Assembly: GCA_038848005.1 (NCBI GenBank)
Contig: JAWCNZ010000008.1
Span: forward strand, 1-51,983
Source: JAWCNN01 sp038848005
GTDB taxonomy: Archaea; Thermoproteota; Bathyarchaeia; Bathyarchaeales; Bathycorpusculaceae
Direction of reading: 5' to 3'
Length of the DNA stretch: 51,983 nt
Positions 48,694 to 51,983 of the stretch are shown piece by piece (position 1 is the stretch's first letter; each line of letters opens with the position of its first letter). The position numbers and the translations under genes were made by a program. The notes under the pieces are model-generated. The model did not search any database, was not told the DNA's origin, and saw only the letters and a program-made list of their open reading frames with translations.

Positions 48694-48909
48694 GCATGGG
48701 ATTCTCCGTTGTATTGTGTTGTTGGTTTAGAAATAAAAAAGGGTTTGTGTTTGCTAAGGCGTCATTGGAGTGGCTGGTGGTCGTTAGGTCCCCCTTTTAT
48801 TATAAGTCTTTTTCCTCACGGCTGAAATTAACTTAGAATCTTCTAGAAAAATTTTCTGAAAGATAACCTCAGAAAACATTTAAACAAAACGCATATAATA
48901 TAATATCCT

Positions 48910-49140
48910 TTGGAGGACATATCAACGGCCTCCCAAATTGCGAAAATCATTGAATTTCTTGAAGATGGGAAATGGCATTATATGGAAGAGCTAAGGCGGA
49001 GAATGGATTTTGGATGGGATGAAATTTTGCGGGTTATAGCGTTTTTGAGGGAATATGATTTGGTGATTATGGATGAAAGAAGGGGAAAAGTGAAGCTTAG
49101 GAGGACTTTCCAAAAGTTTTTGATGCAGACTATTCCATGA
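48910..49140 (+). CDS. Small winged-helix protein
   Basis: 76 residues from TTG 48910. A winged-helix core is visible: QIAKIIEFLEDGKWHYMEELRRR, then DEILRVIAFLREYDLVIMDERRGKVKLRRTF. The start is near a TATA-like CATTTAAAC (about 48877-48885), so the leader is short or absent. An imperfect hairpin TTTGGAGG/CCTCCCAAA spans the start. Its stop overlaps the convergent HTH gene by 11 bases. The target is unknown. Confidence 0.68.
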   Translation: MEDISTASQIAKIIEFLEDGKWHYMEELRRRMDFGWDEILRVIAFLREYDLVIMDERRGKVKLRRTFQKFLMQTIP

Positions 49141-49405
49141 GGGCTTTTAAATCCTTGTAAACCTCAAGAAACCTCTTACCTTTATTGGTTGTTTTGAAAA
49201 TGCTTGGATTATGGTCTTTAATTTCGTGTAGAAGCTTTCTTTTGAGGAGTAAATCTAAATAGTATTTGACTTGTCTGAAGCTCATGTTGCAATGGTACAT
49301 GAGGTGTGTTTTTTTGGCTCCCGTGTGGGATGCATTTAAAATGTCTGCGATAACGTCTAGTTGACAGCGATGGCTATTGCTTCGCCTCTTATTTTGGTCT
49401 AACAA
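49130..49405 (-). CDS. Winged-helix regulator (HTH_45-like)
   Basis: 91 residues. LDVIADILNASHTGAKKTHLM is the first part and SFRQVKYYLDLLLKRKLLHEI the recognition helix, with a wing ending TTNKGKRFLEVYKDL. It is a paralogue of the protein at 4701-4997. It may control one of the neighbouring operons; no operator was seen. Confidence 0.72.
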   Translation of the reverse strand: MLDQNKRRSNSHRCQLDVIADILNASHTGAKKTHLMYHCNMSFRQVKYYLDLLLKRKLLHEIKDHNPSIFKTTNKGKRFLEVYKDLKALME

Positions 49406-49534
49406 GTGTTATCAAACCCCCAGCCTAACAATGCTGGGACTCCCTTCTCCAGGAAATACTAGAGAAAAGTGGAATTTAAACGTTCTGAAAATGGGGATTG
49501 TTATTCTAGAAAAGGAAAAGCGAAACAAATTTTG

Positions 49535-49936
49535 CTAGAGTGAATGCAGTTTTCTTAAAATTTTTTCGCAGTCAGCGTTTTTCTCCATGAAAATGCTTAT
49601 TCTGTTTTCGTCAATAATTAGGGATACCGCCTTGATTTCTTTGCTTTCGACTGTTATGTTTTTGATTTCGCCTAAGTTTAATAGTTCGCAGAGTTTTTCG
49701 CTTGCGTCAAGCGCTGAAGATGAAAGGATGGCGTAGTCTATTATTTTTGTTGGATCTTTGAGGTCTATTGCTGCTGATGTTGAGTTTCTGAGGATATACC
49801 CTATAACGCCTTCGTAGGTTTTTATTTCTTCAAGTTTTGAGCGTAAAACGTCGGCGGTTTTTGTTTCTTCGATTGTTACGGGTTCGGTTATTGCGGCGAT
49901 TTCTGGGGTTTCCCTTTTCTTTTTCACCATATACAT
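49535..49936 (-). CDS. Roadblock/LC7-domain protein, short form
   Basis: 133 residues. After a lysine-rich N-terminus the Roadblock fold covers about residues 37-130: GVIGYILRNSTSAAIDL, then IIDYAILSSSALDASEKLCEL, then SLIIDENRISIFMEK. Roadblock proteins act with small GTPases (as MglB) or in cell-pole and motility systems, but no GTPase gene is in this operon. It is the last gene of the pilin operon. Confidence 0.7.
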   Translation of the reverse strand: MYMVKKKRETPEIAAITEPVTIEETKTADVLRSKLEEIKTYEGVIGYILRNSTSAAIDLKDPTKIIDYAILSSSALDASEKLCELLNLGEIKNITVESKEIKAVSLIIDENRISIFMEKNADCEKILRKLHSL

Positions 49937-49945
49937 AAGCCTCCA

Positions 49946-50779
49946 TTATTCGATTACTGGTTTAGCCTTTACAAGTTCGCCTTTTTTGATTTCTAGGGTG
50001 ATTTGCATTTTTTCTGGGATTTGTATTATGCCTTTTCCCTCGTATTTTGAATCTTTGATTGGTTTTACTTTGCATCTTATTGTTTTTCCGTCGAAGGTTT
50101 CGATTTCGACTTCCTCGATTTTTATGTCTTGGTAAAGCGACTCCCATTGTGATAATATTGCGTTGTCTATGCGCACAGTGTCTGATGGAACAAGCAGTCC
50201 GCCGAGGTTTTCAACTATAAGTTGGTTTACTGGAGGTTCTGGAAGGAGTGGTTCATGTTCAGATTCCATTTTAGGTTTCGTGGCTTCTTCCATCTCTTCT
50301 TCTATTGTTTCTTCGGGTTCTTCAGTTTTTCCGGTTGGTGGCGGAAATGCGGGTTTTGTTTGGAATTGTTGTGGAGGTGAAACGTTTTTGAGGGGGGTAG
50401 GGCAGATTTTTTCTAGCAGTTCTAGAACTGTTGGTATTAAGACGCGGGTCACAGTGTTTATGTAGGTTATATCCGCCTTTTGCGAGGCGACTGTGACGAA
50501 GTAAATGTTGTTTATGTGAGAAACATCTACTCTGCCGTTGCTGCCTTCTAGGGTTATGTGTTCAACACCGCCTATTTTATCCGCCCTGTCTAATATGCCG
50601 TTAAAGGCGTTTACAACTTGTGTTGCCAATCTTTCTTGTGTAGGGTCGTCTCCAGCTATTATTTCGCCGTTTTCTTTGAATATGAATGCGTGGGTTATGT
50701 CTGGGCAGATGTTTTGAATTTTGTTTTGAATTTCGTTTAGGGTTATTTTTAGGGCGAAAGAATAAGCTTCGTTATCCAT
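49946..50779 (-). CDS. Roadblock-like protein with acidic linker and C-terminal domain
   Basis: 277 residues. The N-terminal part (about 5-120) has the Roadblock pattern: THAFIFKENGEIIAGDD, QVVNAFNGILDRADKIG, VEHITLEGSNGRVDVSHI and the strand IYFVTVASQ. A proline and glutamate-rich linker (about 130-180) leads to a beta domain (about 190-275) with VEIETFDGKTIRCKVKPI. I do not know that domain. It lies 9 bp before the short Roadblock gene. Confidence 0.7.
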   Translation of the reverse strand: MDNEAYSFALKITLNEIQNKIQNICPDITHAFIFKENGEIIAGDDPTQERLATQVVNAFNGILDRADKIGGVEHITLEGSNGRVDVSHINNIYFVTVASQKADITYINTVTRVLIPTVLELLEKICPTPLKNVSPPQQFQTKPAFPPPTGKTEEPEETIEEEMEEATKPKMESEHEPLLPEPPVNQLIVENLGGLLVPSDTVRIDNAILSQWESLYQDIKIEEVEIETFDGKTIRCKVKPIKDSKYEGKGIIQIPEKMQITLEIKKGELVKAKPVIE

Positions 50780-50803
50780 GGGTTTTCACTTCCTCTAGGC
50801 TTT

Positions 50804-51229
50804 CTAGGATAGTTTGAAGAGTATGCGTTCTGGAACGCCGTCGTTTTCCACCACAAGATATTTTAAGCCTTCTGTGTCGCCGAGTTGGTCAAGCCATTTC
50901 AGGGCTTCTCGTGCTTTTTGCAACACCAAAAGCCTCTCTTGGTAGCTTCTTACAACCTCTTCTATAGCTGTTAACTCGTGGAATGGATTGGCATCTAAAA
51001 CTATATTTAAATTGCCAATTGTGATTTCGCCCAGGCTTTCGGATGTGGCTTTTTTGCCTGCTAATTTCATAACGACTTCTCGGATTTTTTTGGATTTTTC
51101 AGCTAAAGCCCGTATATCGTCTAGTCGGCGCAAATACTCGCCTAAAGTGCTTTTTGTTTCTGAAATTTCTTTTTCAAGGGTTTCAGCTATTTCTTCTGCT
51201 GAAGCGTACTCCTTTATCTCTACTACCAT
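50804..51229 (-). CDS. Coiled-coil protein of the pilin operon
   Basis: 141 residues, mostly helical, with heptad-like charged stretches (AEEIAETLEKEISETKSTL, EKSKKIREVVMKLAGK) and a short C-terminal beta part (LKYLVVENDGVPERILF). No family is recognised. Spacing to the next gene is about 24 bp. A role as adaptor between pilus and Roadblock proteins is only a guess. Confidence 0.6.
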   Translation of the reverse strand: MVVEIKEYASAEEIAETLEKEISETKSTLGEYLRRLDDIRALAEKSKKIREVVMKLAGKKATSESLGEITIGNLNIVLDANPFHELTAIEEVVRSYQERLLVLQKAREALKWLDQLGDTEGLKYLVVENDGVPERILFKLS

Positions 51230-51325
51230 ATTGTTTTACACCTCCACACATAGGGAATAAACGAGGGAAATCAAGGAAATTGCGTTTATCCACCCTACCC
51301 CCAATCTCAACTGAACCACGGCTTG

Positions 51326-51748
51326 TTATGGTCTTTGACCGCTTGTTCGAAATTCATTGTTGTTGGTTGTAACCAACACTATAGTGTACTCATATCCCAC
51401 TGAAAAAGTACCTGTACCTGTTATGTTTGCAATTATTTGTCTGGTTTCTTTTGACGGTATTTCTATATCCGTAGGAATATCGTTATATTCATCAACGCCA
51501 TGTCCTTGAATACGGTAAGCCGTTATTTTGACTGTTGATCCTCCTTCGTTTGTTGCCAAAACATTGACGGATTTGTCTGTCCATCCGTATGGTGTTCCTA
51601 GTTTTAGTCTTTCTCCGCTTCCCATGAATCCTACTGTTAGTGCGCCCATCCATGCGGCTACGGCTATGCTGACGGCGACTGTTACGGCGATGAGTATGAT
51701 TGATGCGACTACGGGGCTTAGGGCTTTCTTGCTCTTCAACAATTTCAT
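51326..51748 (-). CDS. Archaeal type IV pilin
   Basis: 140 residues with the archaeal pilin leader SKKALSPVVASIILIAVTVAV (cut expected after the KKA region), a hydrophobic N-terminal helix to about residue 38 and an outer beta domain with TVKITAYRIQ and EIPSKETRQIIANITG. This is the DUF1628/PilA class, used in adhesion. The start is preceded by AGGAGGG. It is the first gene of an operon with a coiled-coil and two Roadblock proteins. Confidence 0.88.
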   Translation of the reverse strand: MKLLKSKKALSPVVASIILIAVTVAVSIAVAAWMGALTVGFMGSGERLKLGTPYGWTDKSVNVLATNEGGSTVKITAYRIQGHGVDEYNDIPTDIEIPSKETRQIIANITGTGTFSVGYEYTIVLVTTNNNEFRTSGQRP

Positions 51749-51983
51749 TTTCTTTTATCCCTCCTTTTTGTTATCGTGTATTTAAGAGGAAATAACGCAT
51801 TTAAATCTTACGACTCAATACACCATATTAATCATTTGTAAAACAAAACCACAAAACACCAACACCAAACAAACCCCCTAAAACAACAAAAACACCAACA
51901 AAACCCAAAACCGTCCAACACAAACCGCAAATACCTTTTAATATTCGACATTCACTCTCTAATCTTAGGTAACAACCTTGACC
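51749..51983. other. Promoter region of the pilin operon and window end
   Basis: On the minus strand a TATA-like GATTTAAATG (51797-51806 region) precedes the pilin leader. Further upstream is TTTTACAAAT (51834-51843), one half of the archaellum-type palindrome. The rest (51844-51935) is a Cys-poor A/C-rich stretch with no gene. A plus-strand TATA-like CTTTTAATATTC near 51935-51946 probably belongs to a gene starting after the window. Confidence 0.4.

Overview
The window reads as part of an archaeal chromosome, most likely an uncultured TACK-group archaeon close to Bathyarchaeia. The evidence is an archaellum operon, archaeal type IV pilins, an Sm-like protein, RIO2 kinase, an archaeal-type UMP kinase and RPA-like single-strand binding protein, FFRP/Lrp regulators, TATA-box promoters with leaderless or nearly leaderless genes, frequent TTG/GTG starts, and a tRNA with a bulge-helix-bulge intron outside the anticodon loop. 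The lineage is inferred from gene content and from the style of the surface-protein tails; no marker tree was possible. No CRISPR array, rRNA, intact transposon or replication origin was seen.

Layout. 1-8.2 kb: the end of a dockerin-like protein, tRNA-Ile, a DUF4129 / MoxR / DUF58 membrane operon, tRNA-Arg, small regulators, a YdjM-type membrane hydrolase lacking a normal start codon, an Sm protein and RIO2. 8.2-12.6 kb: ThiI, a Ca2+/Na+ antiporter, an MBL-fold hydrolase, UMP kinase and a Thr-rich secreted protein. 12.6-15.1 kb: a PadR-regulated ABC exporter with a clear operator. 15.1-21.8 kb: a surface-protein region with a doubly frameshifted anchored protein, ThyX, a Nudix hydrolase, a membrane-anchored caspase-fold-like protein, and a beta-helix/NlpC-P60 protein split by a frameshift and preceded by a strongly structured RNA leader. 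21.9-25.7 kb: an alpha-glucan cluster (GH57 and two GT-B proteins, one only a half enzyme). 25.7-29.5 kb: nitrogen and amino-acid metabolism (homocitrate-synthase-like enzyme, two stand-alone Lrp ligand domains, glutamine synthetase, a divergent Lrp regulator).

29.6-38.6 kb holds the complete motor part of an archaellum locus (arlCDE-like, two arlF/G genes, arlH, arlI, arlJ) followed, unusually at the downstream end, by four archaellins arranged as two A/B pairs. One pre-archaellin carries an N-terminal zinc ribbon in a very long leader. The motor operon and the second archaellin pair share a palindrome of FFRP/Lrp type at the same distance from their TATA boxes, which suggests control by one regulator, possibly the Lrp protein encoded just upstream.

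38.6-43.4 kb contains tRNA-Leu, an aberrant tRNA-Thr merged into a long palindrome and overlapped by an antisense CcdA-like frame, an RHH repressor with two operator-like palindromes, RpiA, a NosD-like surface protein, and tRNA-Met with a 30-nt variable-loop intron. 43.4-52 kb carries RPA, DUF131 membrane proteins, a previously uncalled 40-residue membrane protein, a SWIM protein, Hsp20, a metallophosphoesterase and an IMPase, two winged-helix proteins, and a type IV pilin operon with two Roadblock/LC7 proteins.
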